In this document: one piece after another, positions 1-7,253 of the stretch
How the letters are laid out: the number at the start of each line of letters is the position of its first letter
How positions within the stretch are numbered: position 1 is the stretch's first letter
Assembly: GCA_037969235.1 (NCBI GenBank)
Contig: JBBKXA010000047.1
Location: 1 to 31,641 of the forward strand
Length of the DNA: 31,641 bases
DNA from: TMED27 sp037969235
GTDB taxonomy: Bacteria > Pseudomonadota > Alphaproteobacteria > Micavibrionales > Micavibrionaceae
Reading direction: 5' to 3'
Made by a program: the position numbers and the translations under genes
The notes under the pieces: model-generated
What the model was told of the DNA's origin: nothing
Seen by the model: the letters and a program-made list of their open reading frames with translations, nothing else
The model's database searches: none

Positions 1-22
1 TATTAAAACTACTTCAAACAAA

Positions 23-379
23 ATGACCCAACCCCCCACAGACACCCTCCCGCCATGCCCTGAATGTGCGTCGAATTATACTTACGAGGATGCGGCGTTG
101 TTGATCTGTCCCGAATGTGCGCATGAGTGGTCTGGCGACGCCGAAGACACCGCGGTTGTTCGCGATGCGGTGGGGAATGTGCTGGAGGATGGCGACAGCG
201 TGAGCATTGCCAAGGACCTCAAAGTCGGCAATAAATCCATCAAAGTGGGGACGAAGGTTAAAAATATCCGCCTCCTGCCTCGGGATCAATGGATTGGCGA
301 TCATGACATCGACGCCAAAGTCCCCGGATTTGGCCCTATGAATTTAAAGTCATCTGTTGTAAAAAAGATATCGGAGTAA
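23..379 (+). CDS. yjdM: YjdM/PhnA family zinc-ribbon protein
   Basis: 118 residues, the usual size of the YjdM (formerly PhnA) family. Seen: an N-terminal zinc ribbon with two CPEC knuckles (Cys12/Cys15 and Cys29/Cys32) followed by HEW, then a small beta-rich domain (about residues 45-118) with the family signature VRDAVGNVLEDGDSV and the KDLKVGNKSIKVGTKVKNIRL stretch around residues 65-85. The family was once linked to phosphonate use through gene neighbourhood, but its biochemical role is unclear; no phosphonate genes are nearby. The start is the first ATG in a short AT-rich leader and no strong Shine-Dalgarno is visible. The next gene starts 7 bp after the stop, so the two are probably co-transcribed. 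The family call is firm; function is not. Confidence 0.9.
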   Translation: MTQPPTDTLPPCPECASNYTYEDAALLICPECAHEWSGDAEDTAVVRDAVGNVLEDGDSVSIAKDLKVGNKSIKVGTKVKNIRLLPRDQWIGDHDIDAKVPGFGPMNLKSSVVKKISE

Positions 380-386
380 TTGAAGT

Positions 387-644
387 ATGAATATGACGGC
401 TGAAAATTTAGACGCGCTTATTTTGGAAGCCGCGTCCGCGCATTTCACCAAGGTTGCGGTGATAATTGCCAAAACTTATGATGCGTTTGAAGCGCAAGGG
501 CAAGATGTCACCAAAGATTTCGCAGCTCAAGTGGCGGAGCGGATATACGCGCTTGTCGATGCAGGAAAGCTTCAAGCGCAGGGCAATATGCGGCGCTGGC
601 GTGAAGGCGATGTGCGGCTGGCTGCGGCTGCGGCGGCGGAATGA
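387..644 (+). CDS. DUF3658-like small protein
   Basis: 85 residues, no signal peptide or membrane segment. The pattern of an N-terminal helix, FTKVAVIIAKT, an acidic middle, then AERIYALVDAGKLQAQGN and a RRWREGDVRL tail resembles the DUF3658 module as I remember it (a helical domain ending in G-K-L-x-A-x-G-x-x-x-x-x-R-x-x-E-V-R). The C-terminus is an alanine run. It starts 7 bp after the yjdM stop, and its own stop overlaps the next start by 4 bp (ATGA), so it is very likely translated as part of a three-gene unit. No function can be given from the sequence. Confidence 0.7.
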   Translation: MNMTAENLDALILEAASAHFTKVAVIIAKTYDAFEAQGQDVTKDFAAQVAERIYALVDAGKLQAQGNMRRWREGDVRLAAAAAAE

Positions 645-868
645 AAACACTCCTCACGCTTTCACTCGTTTTAATTCTGTGTGGGTGTGCCAACACCAAT
701 CACCCTTCGGTGCGTTCAAATCCTGCGACGATGTCATCGGATACGCTGTGTTATCGCTACGCCACCGCCAAGCGCGATCCCGCCTATGGCGCGGAAGTGA
801 AGGCACGAGGATTAGATTGCGCGGCGATTTTGGAATCTGATCCGCTTTATAATCAAAATCGATATTAA
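641..868 (+). CDS. small lipoprotein, unknown function
   Basis: 75 residues. Residues 1-16 form a lipoprotein signal peptide: MK, a leucine-rich core and an LCGC lipobox with Cys16 as the lipidation site. The mature part is only about 60 residues. It contains two further cysteines, in the contexts DTLCYRYA and GLDCAAIL, and ends in a tyrosine-containing tail. The spacing SxxLCYRYA...GLDC resembles other short proteobacterial lipoproteins of unknown role. The start overlaps the preceding stop by 4 bp, which implies translational coupling. It converges on the RNase H-like gene with a 6-bp gap and no terminator hairpin between them. Confidence 0.75.
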   Translation: MKTLLTLSLVLILCGCANTNHPSVRSNPATMSSDTLCYRYATAKRDPAYGAEVKARGLDCAAILESDPLYNQNRY

Positions 869-874
869 GACGAT

Positions 875-1399
875 TCAAAGCTCGATCCATTGGAGATCAA
901 GTTTTAGAGTCTCGGCTCTTATCGCCGTAAGGTGCTGGCCTTTGATATCGCTTCCCCTGTATTTACGCGCATAACCAGCAAATTCATCGGCATATTTGGT
1001 GCAGCTGTTTTCACGTGGTGCCCATTCGATGGATAAAGCATCGTGCTCGCAGATTGTAGAGATTTCGTTAGGGAGGCGATCTTGTAAAGAGGATATATGT
1101 TGTTTTGTATTTTTCAAATCAATGATCTTATTTAGCGTTTCTACCACGCTTGAGCTATCGCATTTTAAATGTACTGGAGTTTCTTTACCGACAAATTTTA
1201 AAGCCATGGCGATAGCGATAACTTCAGCTGCCGTGCTGCAACTTAAATGATTACCGCGAAGGTAGCCTGCGATGATTAATCGGGTTTTGGAGGATTCATT
1301 CTGAATAAGTGCGGCGCAACCAATATGATATTTACCATGACTCTCCTCATAGCCAGCATCTGTCCAAATATGAGTTAGCGGTTTGCGTTCTTGTGTCAT
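875..1399 (-). CDS. RNase H-fold protein
   Basis: 174 residues from the ATG at 1399, chosen because AGGGGA lies 5 bases upstream; an in-frame ATG at 1429 would add ten residues but has no ribosome site. The acidic quartet of RNase HI can be followed: Asp14 in IWTDAGYEE, Glu59 in STAAEVIAIAMAL, Asp81 in LKCDSSSVVETL and Asp138 in TKYADEFAGYA, preceded by an Asn in APREN. This supports a metal-dependent nuclease of the RNase H superfamily, but the GxGG loop of housekeeping RnhA is not obvious and the C-terminal 35 residues are extra. It is therefore probably a plant-RNase-H-like or other divergent member rather than the cell's main RNase HI. No mobile-element genes sit beside it. Confidence 0.75.
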   Translation of the reverse strand: MTQERKPLTHIWTDAGYEESHGKYHIGCAALIQNESSKTRLIIAGYLRGNHLSCSTAAEVIAIAMALKFVGKETPVHLKCDSSSVVETLNKIIDLKNTKQHISSLQDRLPNEISTICEHDALSIEWAPRENSCTKYADEFAGYARKYRGSDIKGQHLTAIRAETLKLDLQWIEL

Positions 1400-1468
1400 A
1401 TATTCCCCTATTTGGAAATACATAATCAATTTTTGCGTGGTTTGTCAAGCAGATTGCGCGGATGAGCG

Positions 1469-2683
1469 TTAGCTTAACGCTTTATCCAATTGTTTCACCA
1501 CTTCGTCCATATATTCATTCGTGGTGAGGAATTTTTGGCTCGAACCTACCAATAATGCCAAGTCTTTGGTCATATGGCCAGCTTCGACCGTATCAATACA
1601 GGCCTGTTCCAACGTATCAGCGAACTGCACGACTTCGGGCGTTCCATCAAATTCACCGCGATATTTCAATCCGCGTGTCCATGCAAAAATGCTGGCAATC
1701 GGGTTGGTGGATGTGGGGTTGCCTTTTTGGTGTTCGCGATAATGGCGAGTGACTGTACCGTGGGCGGCCTCGGCTTCCACGCATTTCCCATCGGGCGTAA
1801 GCAGGACGGAAGTCATCAAACCGAGCGAGCCGAAGCCTTGGGCGACGATATCGCTCTGGACATCGCCATCGTAATTTTTACACGCCCATACAAAACCGCC
1901 TTTGGATTTGATCGCTTGGGCAACCATATCATCAATCAAGCGATGTTCGTACCACAGGCTAAGCGCGTCGAATTCGGCTTTGAATTCTTCGTCAAAAATA
2001 CGTTGGAAAATTTCGATGAAGCGGCCATCATATTGTTTGAGAATGGTGTTTTTGGTGGAGAGATAGACAGGGTATTTGCGTTGCAGGCCATAATTAAAGG
2101 AGCTACGAGCGAAGCCTTCGATGCTTTCATCCAAATTATACATGCCCATGGCCACGCCCGAAGAGGGGAAGTCGAAAATTTCATGGGTTTCGGGCGCGCT
2201 GCCGTCGGCGGGAGCAAAGGTTAGGGTGAGCTTGCCTGGCTTGTCGATTTTGATGTCGGTGGCCTTGTATTGATCGCCGAATGCGTGGCGTCCGACAACG
2301 ATGGGATCAATCCAGCCCGGCACATATTTGGGCACGTTTTTGGTGGTGATGGGTTCGCGGAATACTGTACCGTTGAGGATATTACGGATCGTACCGTTGG
2401 GGGAGCGCCACATTTTTTTGAGGCCAAATTCCTCGACCCGCGCTTCATCGGGTGTGATGGTTGCACATTTCACCCCTACGCCATGTTTTTTGATCGCATT
2501 GGCTGCATCAATGGTGATTTGGTCGTCGGTGGCGTCGCGGTTTTGAATGGACAGATCATAGTATTTTAAATCCACATCCAAATATGGCAAGATCAGGCGT
2601 TGTTTGATAAAATCCCAGATGATGCGTGTCATTTCATCGCCGTCGATTTCTACGATCGGATTTTTGACTTTGATTTTTGACAT
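1469..2683 (-). CDS. icd: NADP-dependent isocitrate dehydrogenase
   Basis: 404 residues, full length for the eukaryote-like (type II) NADP isocitrate dehydrogenases common in Alphaproteobacteria. Seen: the N-terminal VEIDGDEMTRIIWDFIK, the substrate-loop region KMWRSPNGTIRNILNGTVFREPI with its binding arginines, KYDGRF-type and YEHRLIDDMVAQ helices, NYDGDVQSDIVAQGFGSLGLMTS with the metal-binding aspartates, and the cofactor segment AAHGTVTRHYREHQKG. It oxidises isocitrate to 2-oxoglutarate in the cytoplasmic citric acid cycle and supplies NADPH. An AAGGAA site lies upstream of the ATG. It stands alone, divergent from the small membrane-protein gene at 2846; the shared upstream region carries an inverted repeat. 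Confidence 0.98.
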   Translation of the reverse strand: MSKIKVKNPIVEIDGDEMTRIIWDFIKQRLILPYLDVDLKYYDLSIQNRDATDDQITIDAANAIKKHGVGVKCATITPDEARVEEFGLKKMWRSPNGTIRNILNGTVFREPITTKNVPKYVPGWIDPIVVGRHAFGDQYKATDIKIDKPGKLTLTFAPADGSAPETHEIFDFPSSGVAMGMYNLDESIEGFARSSFNYGLQRKYPVYLSTKNTILKQYDGRFIEIFQRIFDEEFKAEFDALSLWYEHRLIDDMVAQAIKSKGGFVWACKNYDGDVQSDIVAQGFGSLGLMTSVLLTPDGKCVEAEAAHGTVTRHYREHQKGNPTSTNPIASIFAWTRGLKYRGEFDGTPEVVQFADTLEQACIDTVEAGHMTKDLALLVGSSQKFLTTNEYMDEVVKQLDKALS

Positions 2684-2730
2684 GGCTGTTCCTTGTTTGT
2701 TGTTTGACTTTTTATGTATGCGAATTGAAT

Positions 2731-2761
2731 CACGCTTTATCTAAAGTAATTGCAAAGCGTG
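2731..2761. repeat. inverted repeat between icd and its divergent neighbour
   Basis: CACGCTTT (2731-2738) and AAAGCGTG (2754-2761) are perfect 8-base arms around a 15-base spacer. The element lies 48-78 bp upstream of the icd start and overlaps neither coding region. No U-tract follows, so it is more likely an operator or a 5'-leader hairpin than a terminator. Function is inferred only from position. Confidence 0.45.
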
Positions 2762-2773
2762 TGTGTGTCTAAT

Positions 2774-2799
2774 GGAACTTTACCACTGTTTGATCCGTA
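2774..2799 (+). promoter_or_regulatory. candidate EcfG-type (general stress) promoter
   Basis: GGAAC at 2774-2778, exactly 17 bases, then CGTA at 2796-2799. The known EcfG consensus is GGAAC-N16/17-CGTT, so this copy has one mismatch. It lies 46 bp before the ATG of the small membrane-protein gene at 2846. No comparable sigma-70 promoter was noticed there. Confidence 0.45.
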
Positions 2800-2845
2800 A
2801 GCGGGGGTAAGTAAGATTTGATAAACATAAATAAAGGAATATATT

Positions 2846-3115
2846 ATGAGTACCCCACAAGAAAATAATAATGGATTATATATGATCGTTGGCGCGTTAA
2901 TCGTTGCGGTTGCGGTTTTAGGTTTCTTCTTTTTGAATAATAACGACACATCTGCTACGGATAACAACCCCATTGCGGTTGTGGAGCGGACTGTTGAAAA
3001 AACGACTAATAATGTTCGTGAAACAGTTGAAAGCGAACCTGATGATAATGGTGACGGATTTTCTTTCAGCGTTGATGATGAGGGCGTAAGCGGAAGCGTT
3101 GAGCAGTCCAATTAA
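2846..3115 (+). CDS. small single-pass membrane protein with acidic tail
   Basis: 89 residues. A polar N-terminus of about ten residues (MSTPQENNNG) is followed by one hydrophobic span (about residues 11-30, LYMIVGALIVAVAVLGFFFL), then an Asn/Asp-rich linker, a region beginning VVERTVEKTTNNVRETVE that could form an amphipathic helix, and an acidic Ser/Asp/Gly tail. The layout predicts an inner-membrane anchor with the tail in the periplasm. AAAGGA lies about 10 bases before the ATG. The gene is monocistronic, with a candidate stress promoter upstream and a strong terminator downstream. I do not recognise the family. Confidence 0.75.
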   Translation: MSTPQENNNGLYMIVGALIVAVAVLGFFFLNNNDTSATDNNPIAVVERTVEKTTNNVRETVESEPDDNGDGFSFSVDDEGVSGSVEQSN

Positions 3116-3141
3116 TCATTGCAGTCTGAATTAATATATAG

Positions 3142-3178
3142 ACGAGGATTTAAGCGTTGGCTTTAATCCTCGTTTTTT
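3142..3178 (+). terminator. intrinsic terminator after the small membrane-protein gene
   Basis: Arms 3142-3155 and 3160-3173 pair over 13 of 14 positions (outer part ACGAGGATT/AATCCTCGT, one T-T mismatch, inner AAGC/GCTT) around a GTTG loop, directly followed by TTTTTT. It also separates the convergent gene ending at 3182. Confidence 0.9.
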
Positions 3179-3181
3179 ATT

Positions 3182-3520
3182 TTAGCGCTCAAGCAATATG
3201 TTGATTTCACTTTGTAAGCGCTCAAATGCTTTTTCGAACATTCCGCTTTTTGTGATGCGGCCTTTATCCTTAAGGTATATTTCATACATAGTCGTGCGAG
3301 GGCCAACTTTGCGGATGATAAAGCGTAAATATGGCGCGTGGCCTTCGGTGACGAAATAGGTGTAGCTCGCGATGCCTTCGTCAAAATCACAATCGACCGC
3401 GCGATAGGTTAGCGCTTTGTGTGCCGCAGCGTGCAAATATAACGCATCCAAACGTTTAAATTGAAAATTCGTGAATCCCGATGCATGGGAGCGGGTTGAA
3501 AACGGAATGATTTCAGACAT
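3182..3520 (-). CDS. hypothetical protein, 112 residues
   Basis: A soluble, basic protein with no signal peptide or membrane span. It has a possible alpha/beta layout: a helix-forming stretch LDALYLHAAAHKALTYRAV, a beta hairpin-like middle (SYTYFVTEGHAPYLRFIIRKVGP), then YEIYLKDKGRITKSG and a C-terminal amphipathic helix with LQSEINILLE. I do not recognise the family. No Shine-Dalgarno is evident before the ATG at 3520. It is transcribed divergently from the thioredoxin-fold gene, with a 38-bp gap that must hold both promoters. Composition resembles the neighbours and the opposite strand offers no better gene, so it is probably real. Confidence 0.65.
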   Translation of the reverse strand: MSEIIPFSTRSHASGFTNFQFKRLDALYLHAAAHKALTYRAVDCDFDEGIASYTYFVTEGHAPYLRFIIRKVGPRTTMYEIYLKDKGRITKSGMFEKAFERLQSEINILLER

Positions 3521-3558
3521 ATATTTAGTATAGCATTTTTAAATAAAAGGACAAAATA

Positions 3559-4110
3559 ATGGCGCTTTTGCATACACCAGATTTTCAGAATGGCTTTGCC
3601 GCCCCTAACTTTACATTGAATAATGTAGGTGGTCGGCAGCTTTCGTTTGATGATGTAAGCGGCGAAAACGGCACTGTCGTTGCGTTTATCTGCAATCATT
3701 GCCCCTATGTTCTCGCGATTATTGATCGGTTTGTTGAAGATGCGAAAATGTTGCAAACACAAGGCATTGGTGTGGTTACTATCATGTCTAATGATACGGC
3801 GCGTTATCCAGCGGATTCTTTTGAAAATATGATCAAATTCGCGCAAAAGCATGATTTTTCTTTTCCTTATCTGATTGATGAAAGTCAAAAAATTGCGAAA
3901 GCCTATGATGCAGTATGCACGCCTGATATTTTTGGTTTTGATGGCAACGGAGTGTTGCAATATCGCGGACGATTAGACAGCGCGGGCGCGCATGAAGCGG
4001 ATGATCACACGGTTAAGGAGATGGTTAATGCGATGCACGAGATTGCGCAAGGTGACTCCCCTACGCAAAAACAGCATCCATCGATGGGCTGTTCGATTAA
4101 GTGGCGCTAA
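3559..4110 (+). CDS. thioredoxin-fold (AhpC/TSA-like) redox protein
   Basis: 183 residues with no signal peptide, so cytoplasmic. Seen: APNFTL at residues 15-20 (peroxiredoxin-style opening), VVAFICNHCPYV with a redox CxxC pair (Cys45, Cys48), a helix, VVTIMSNDTARYPADS, FPYLIDESQKIAKAYDAVCTPDIFGFD with the cis-proline following Cys-Thr, and the C-terminal GCSIKW. This matches the thioredoxin family group of about 180-190 residues with an NHCPY active site, widespread in Proteobacteria and usually annotated as redoxin or AhpC/TSA. Partner and substrate are unknown. AGGA lies 8-9 bases before the ATG. Its stop lies one base from the stop of the convergent SAM-controlled operon. Confidence 0.88.
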   Translation: MALLHTPDFQNGFAAPNFTLNNVGGRQLSFDDVSGENGTVVAFICNHCPYVLAIIDRFVEDAKMLQTQGIGVVTIMSNDTARYPADSFENMIKFAQKHDFSFPYLIDESQKIAKAYDAVCTPDIFGFDGNGVLQYRGRLDSAGAHEADDHTVKEMVNAMHEIAQGDSPTQKQHPSMGCSIKWR

Positions 4111-4111
4111 T

Positions 4112-4987
4112 TTAAAGATTTCGGAGTTTTTTTTTGGCGATTTCATCGGGCTTTACTTTGTGGCCTTGGTGGTTCTCTGCATATATTTTGGCAAATTCTG
4201 CGCCGATGAACAATATCATGCAGGAATATGATACCCAGAGCATCACAAGAATAATTGATCCCGCCGCGCCAAAGCTGGAGGCGGGTTTGGCCAGCTCGAA
4301 ATAATATTGCAGTGCATATTCACCGCCATTGAAAAATACAGTTGAGAGCATCCCGCCTGCGAGAGCAGACCGCCATGATACATAGGCATCGGGCAGAATT
4401 TTAAAAATTAAAGTGAATAAAGCGGTAATGATGATGAAGGAGACGCATAGATTGATGAATATGAGTAAAATCGTCCAATCAATGGAAAGCAAGTTCGATA
4501 CCCAATCGCTAAATAATGAAATAACCGTTGTCACAGATAATGATATTAATAGTAAAAACCCAATGATGAGAATTAGGCCGAAGGAAATTGCGCGGTTTTT
4601 TATAAATTTTATCCAACCTGTTGATTTTTTAACTTCAACTTCGAATATACGATTGAGCGATTTTTGAAGTTGTGAAAACAATCCTGTTGCGCCGAATGCC
4701 AAAGTTGCAAGTCCGGCGATGAAGGCCCAAATATCACGATTTTCATGCTGCGTTTCCATGACGATATTATTGATGCTTGAAGCAGCATCTGCCCCGAGCA
4801 TGGTTCGTAAATTACCAATGACAGCATCTTGCACATGAGCTTGGTCAAAAAATAATGCCGCGAGTGCCATGATGATGATTAACAGGCCAGGAAGCGAGAA
4901 AATCGCATAATATGCGGCTGCGGCGCTTTGGCTAAACGGATCATCGGCTATCCAATTTTTGAGGGCTTGCGCAATTAATTTTATCAT
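4112..4987 (-). CDS. YihY/BrkB family inner-membrane protein
   Basis: 291 residues with about six hydrophobic segments (near residues 30-48, 85-105, 135-158, 172-200, 210-230, 240-265). Family marks: an N-terminal AAAYYAIFSLPGLLIIIMAL, ATGLFSQLQKSLNRIFEV and a late GAAGSIILVMLWVSYS with IGAEFAKIYAE near the C-terminus. The family was once called RNase BN by mistake; its transport or envelope role is unsettled. It is the last gene of the SAM-II-headed operon and starts 2 bp after the amidotransferase-like gene. A 9-base A run (T run at 4127-4135 on +) encodes the Lys-Lys-Lys near the C-terminus and is a slippage-prone spot. If it works with the upstream enzymes, exporting or importing the product is the simplest guess. 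Confidence 0.9.
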   Translation of the reverse strand: MIKLIAQALKNWIADDPFSQSAAAAYYAIFSLPGLLIIIMALAALFFDQAHVQDAVIGNLRTMLGADAASSINNIVMETQHENRDIWAFIAGLATLAFGATGLFSQLQKSLNRIFEVEVKKSTGWIKFIKNRAISFGLILIIGFLLLISLSVTTVISLFSDWVSNLLSIDWTILLIFINLCVSFIIITALFTLIFKILPDAYVSWRSALAGGMLSTVFFNGGEYALQYYFELAKPASSFGAAGSIILVMLWVSYSCMILFIGAEFAKIYAENHQGHKVKPDEIAKKKLRNL

Positions 4988-4989
4988 GG

Positions 4990-5670
4990 CTATGCTTTGG
5001 TGGCTGTTATCAGAGCTTTGAAAATATCGCGAAAAACCTCCTGATAAATAAGAAACTCTGGATGAAACTGCACCCCAAGAAAAAACGGATGGGATGTGTG
5101 TGCAATAGCTTGGATAACGCCATTATTTTCCTGCGCGTTGATTTCTAGCCCGTCCCCTAAATCAGAAATTGCTTGTTTATGAATGGAGTTTACCTCTAAT
5201 TCGATACGTTCCGTAATTTTATTCAAGAGCGTTGATTCTTTAATATTTATCGTTTTCCGATACAAAGCGTTGTGCAAAAAACCATCGGGATAATGCGCAT
5301 CTTCGTAAGCTTCGGCAACGCTCATATGCAAGCGGCCTCCGCACACCACGTTCATTAATTGTGCGCCTCGACAAATGCCCAACGCGGGGATTTGCTCATC
5401 ACGAGCGCGTTCGCACCAAAAAACGCCCATCTCATCGCGTTCGCGGTCATATTGATATTCTTCTTTTGGTGATTGTTGATACAGACCAGGGAAAACATCA
5501 CTGCCACCGCCAAGAATGATGCCGTCAATTTTTGCGGCTCTATAATCGCTGCTGGCGGTTAAAATTTGAGGTGTGCCGCCTGCCATTTTAACCGCAGCAG
5601 CAATGGCTAAAAATTCCAGCAGCGCTTTATTATCAGGTTTCGTTATACCGATGATAGGCTTTTTGTTCAT
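4990..5670 (-). CDS. class I glutamine-amidotransferase-like (peptidase C26) hydrolase
   Basis: 226 residues, related to PuuD-type gamma-glutamyl-GABA hydrolases. Seen: IIGITKPDN at the start, GIILGGGSDVFPGLY (about residues 50-64), the nucleophile elbow LGICRGAQLMN with Cys100, NSIHKQAI near 161-167 and GVQFHPEF with His203 and Glu205, completing a Cys-His-Glu triad. The family hydrolyses gamma-glutamyl amide bonds or, as an amidotransferase domain, releases ammonia from glutamine. No synthetase domain is fused, so hydrolysis of a gamma-glutamyl intermediate, or service to the ATP-grasp ligase encoded 3 bp upstream, are both possible. It sits between the ATP-grasp gene and the BrkB gene with gaps of 3 and 2 bp, so all three are surely co-transcribed. 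Confidence 0.9.
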   Translation of the reverse strand: MNKKPIIGITKPDNKALLEFLAIAAAVKMAGGTPQILTASSDYRAAKIDGIILGGGSDVFPGLYQQSPKEEYQYDRERDEMGVFWCERARDEQIPALGICRGAQLMNVVCGGRLHMSVAEAYEDAHYPDGFLHNALYRKTINIKESTLLNKITERIELEVNSIHKQAISDLGDGLEINAQENNGVIQAIAHTSHPFFLGVQFHPEFLIYQEVFRDIFKALITATKA

Positions 5671-5673
5671 GGC

Positions 5674-6993
5674 CTATTTTTTTAATTCTGGTGGAAGTTC
5701 GCCGTGACGGATAAGGGAGCTAGCGACAAATAAAAACCCCAATCCTGTAAAGGGGTCATCTTCAGATTCGAATTCGCTTTTTGCGCCTTTACCCATTTCG
5801 CGCATGGCTTTGATTTTTTCACTAATGTCTTTGGCATCAATGGAGCTTTTGAGTGCGTTTCCGAGGTTAGAAAATTTATTGCGCCATGTTTCGTCTTTAT
5901 TGGCGCTCCATGTTTTTCGCCAGACTTCTTTAAGCTCGTCAAAATGCGTTTCGGAATCAATGATGTCTTGGAGCGCAGACACCGTCCATAAACCTGGCAC
6001 TTTGGTTTTTGCGCCAATACGCACGTGGCTTTCTTCGGAAATTTTTCCAAAGGCGGCGAGCTGATATAAAAGCCACGGAAAATCAACACCACTTTCGACC
6101 GAATGAAAGAGGCCTGCCCAAAAGCGCGGGTTGACCTCAATTAAATATGCAGGGTCTGCTTCATTGCCGCTCCAACGGAAATCTATTTGCGCGATGCCAT
6201 GCCAGTTCAAAGCGCCGAGAAGCGCGCGCGTATCTTCCATAAACGGTGCATCGTCAATGGTCTCGCGCATGATTCCTGCGCCGCTGTCACGTGGATATTG
6301 GTAGAGATTTTTATAAGCCATATGTGCGACAACTTCGCCATTATTGCACAATGTCGACACACAATAATCCCTACCCTCAATAATTTCTTGGATTAAAGGT
6401 GGGTTGCCATAGTGGTTGACGCTTTTGTTATAGTGTTCTTGCAGTTCTTGGAAGTTGCGGGCTTTATGAATGCCACGACCGCCGACATCATCAATGGCTT
6501 TGATGAGCAGCGGGAATTGCAGATCGTCTTTCAAGGCTTCAATTTTAGCGAAATCTTTGCTTTGAATAGTATTGGGAATCGACAGCCCCAAACGTTCGCA
6601 TGTGGTGGCAAAAACATCCTTGGTGTTGACCTGATTGATCGCATCAATGTCAGGCACGGCCAATGTAATTAAGCTATCGAAACGGGCGCGATGTTCGGAT
6701 AGTATTTTGGCATCACGAAACATCGGCATCAAAATATAGGGGCGATCATCGGCGGGTTTGTATTTGCGAATGAAGCGCTCCATGTCATCGAGATATTGCT
6801 CAAGCTCATCTTGATAGGGGGCGTGGATGAAACATTTTTCTACATATTTGGAAAAATGCATCACGGTCATGCCAACATCGTCACAGCCAATCACTTCGAT
6901 CCCGCGTTTACCCAAAGAATGCGCCGCCGTTAAGGCCATTAAACTACGACCATATGTCACGATCACGCGACCAGATTTTGCATTTGGGCTCAT
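5674..6993 (-). CDS. ATP-grasp carboxylate-amine ligase
   Basis: 439 residues. An N-terminal Rossmann-like pre-ATP-grasp domain (about 8-125: RVIVTYGRSLMALTAAHSLGK, GCDDVGMTVMHFSKYVEKCF) is followed by an ATP-grasp domain (about 130-330): KDVFATTCERLGLSIP, FPLLIKAIDDVGGRGI, LIQEIIEGRDYCVSTL, HGIAQIDFRW and the metal-binding YLIEVNPRFWAGLF. The C-terminal 100 residues are helical and less conserved. Such enzymes join a carboxylate to an amine through an acyl phosphate; the substrates cannot be read from the sequence. It is in an operon with a glutamate-cysteine-ligase-like enzyme (a second amide-bond former) and a gamma-glutamyl hydrolase, which points to a peptide-like small molecule. A ligase modifying a protein tail is the alternative. 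Confidence 0.9.
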   Translation of the reverse strand: MSPNAKSGRVIVTYGRSLMALTAAHSLGKRGIEVIGCDDVGMTVMHFSKYVEKCFIHAPYQDELEQYLDDMERFIRKYKPADDRPYILMPMFRDAKILSEHRARFDSLITLAVPDIDAINQVNTKDVFATTCERLGLSIPNTIQSKDFAKIEALKDDLQFPLLIKAIDDVGGRGIHKARNFQELQEHYNKSVNHYGNPPLIQEIIEGRDYCVSTLCNNGEVVAHMAYKNLYQYPRDSGAGIMRETIDDAPFMEDTRALLGALNWHGIAQIDFRWSGNEADPAYLIEVNPRFWAGLFHSVESGVDFPWLLYQLAAFGKISEESHVRIGAKTKVPGLWTVSALQDIIDSETHFDELKEVWRKTWSANKDETWRNKFSNLGNALKSSIDAKDISEKIKAMREMGKGAKSEFESEDDPFTGLGFLFVASSLIRHGELPPELKK

Positions 6994-7006
6994 AAATATT
7001 CCTAAT

Positions 7007-7198
7007 TTAACGGGTGGCTACGATGTATACGGCGTGGATAGAGGCAGGCAGGAAACCAAAAATTAACAAGACCAGATTAATCCAAAAATGTTTACCCAAA
7101 CCCACTTCAAATAAAACGGCAAGAGGAGGGAAAATGATAGCAATGAAAATTTTGAAGACATCGCCGATGACTGAATCGTGGGTTTTGGTTAAGGGCAT
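7007..7198 (-). CDS. Pmp3/YqaE family membrane peptide
   Basis: 63 residues from the ATG at 7198, which has AGGAG 8 bases upstream; the upstream in-frame ATG at 7231 has none. Seen: a first hydrophobic helix IFIAIIFPPLAVLFEVG with the family's double proline, a short FWINL turn, and a second helix LVLLIFGFLPASIHAVYIV, with the FGFLPASIHAVYI ending typical of Pmp3 (UPF0057). The family consists of two-helix membrane proteolipids linked to membrane potential and salt or stress tolerance. Its place in the middle of a biosynthetic-looking operon, 55 bp after the GCS-like gene and 13 bp before the ATP-grasp gene, is unusual. Confidence 0.9.
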   Translation of the reverse strand: MPLTKTHDSVIGDVFKIFIAIIFPPLAVLFEVGLGKHFWINLVLLIFGFLPASIHAVYIVATR

Positions 7199-7253
7199 AA
7201 TAAGGACTCCTATATTTTTATAATATGACACTATTTATATTTAGTCATACGTA

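Noticed and set aside
466..840. A + strand open frame crossing the DUF3658-like gene and the lipoprotein gene
   Set aside because: It overlaps two better-supported genes with coupled starts and has a biased Arg-rich composition typical of an off-frame translation.
1574..2224. A long open frame on the + strand inside icd
   Set aside because: It is antisense to the clearly coding icd, has no ribosome site and no family features.
4121..4140. The T run after the thioredoxin-fold gene as a terminator
   Set aside because: No hairpin precedes it, and it is the coding Lys-Lys-Lys run of the BrkB gene on the other strand.
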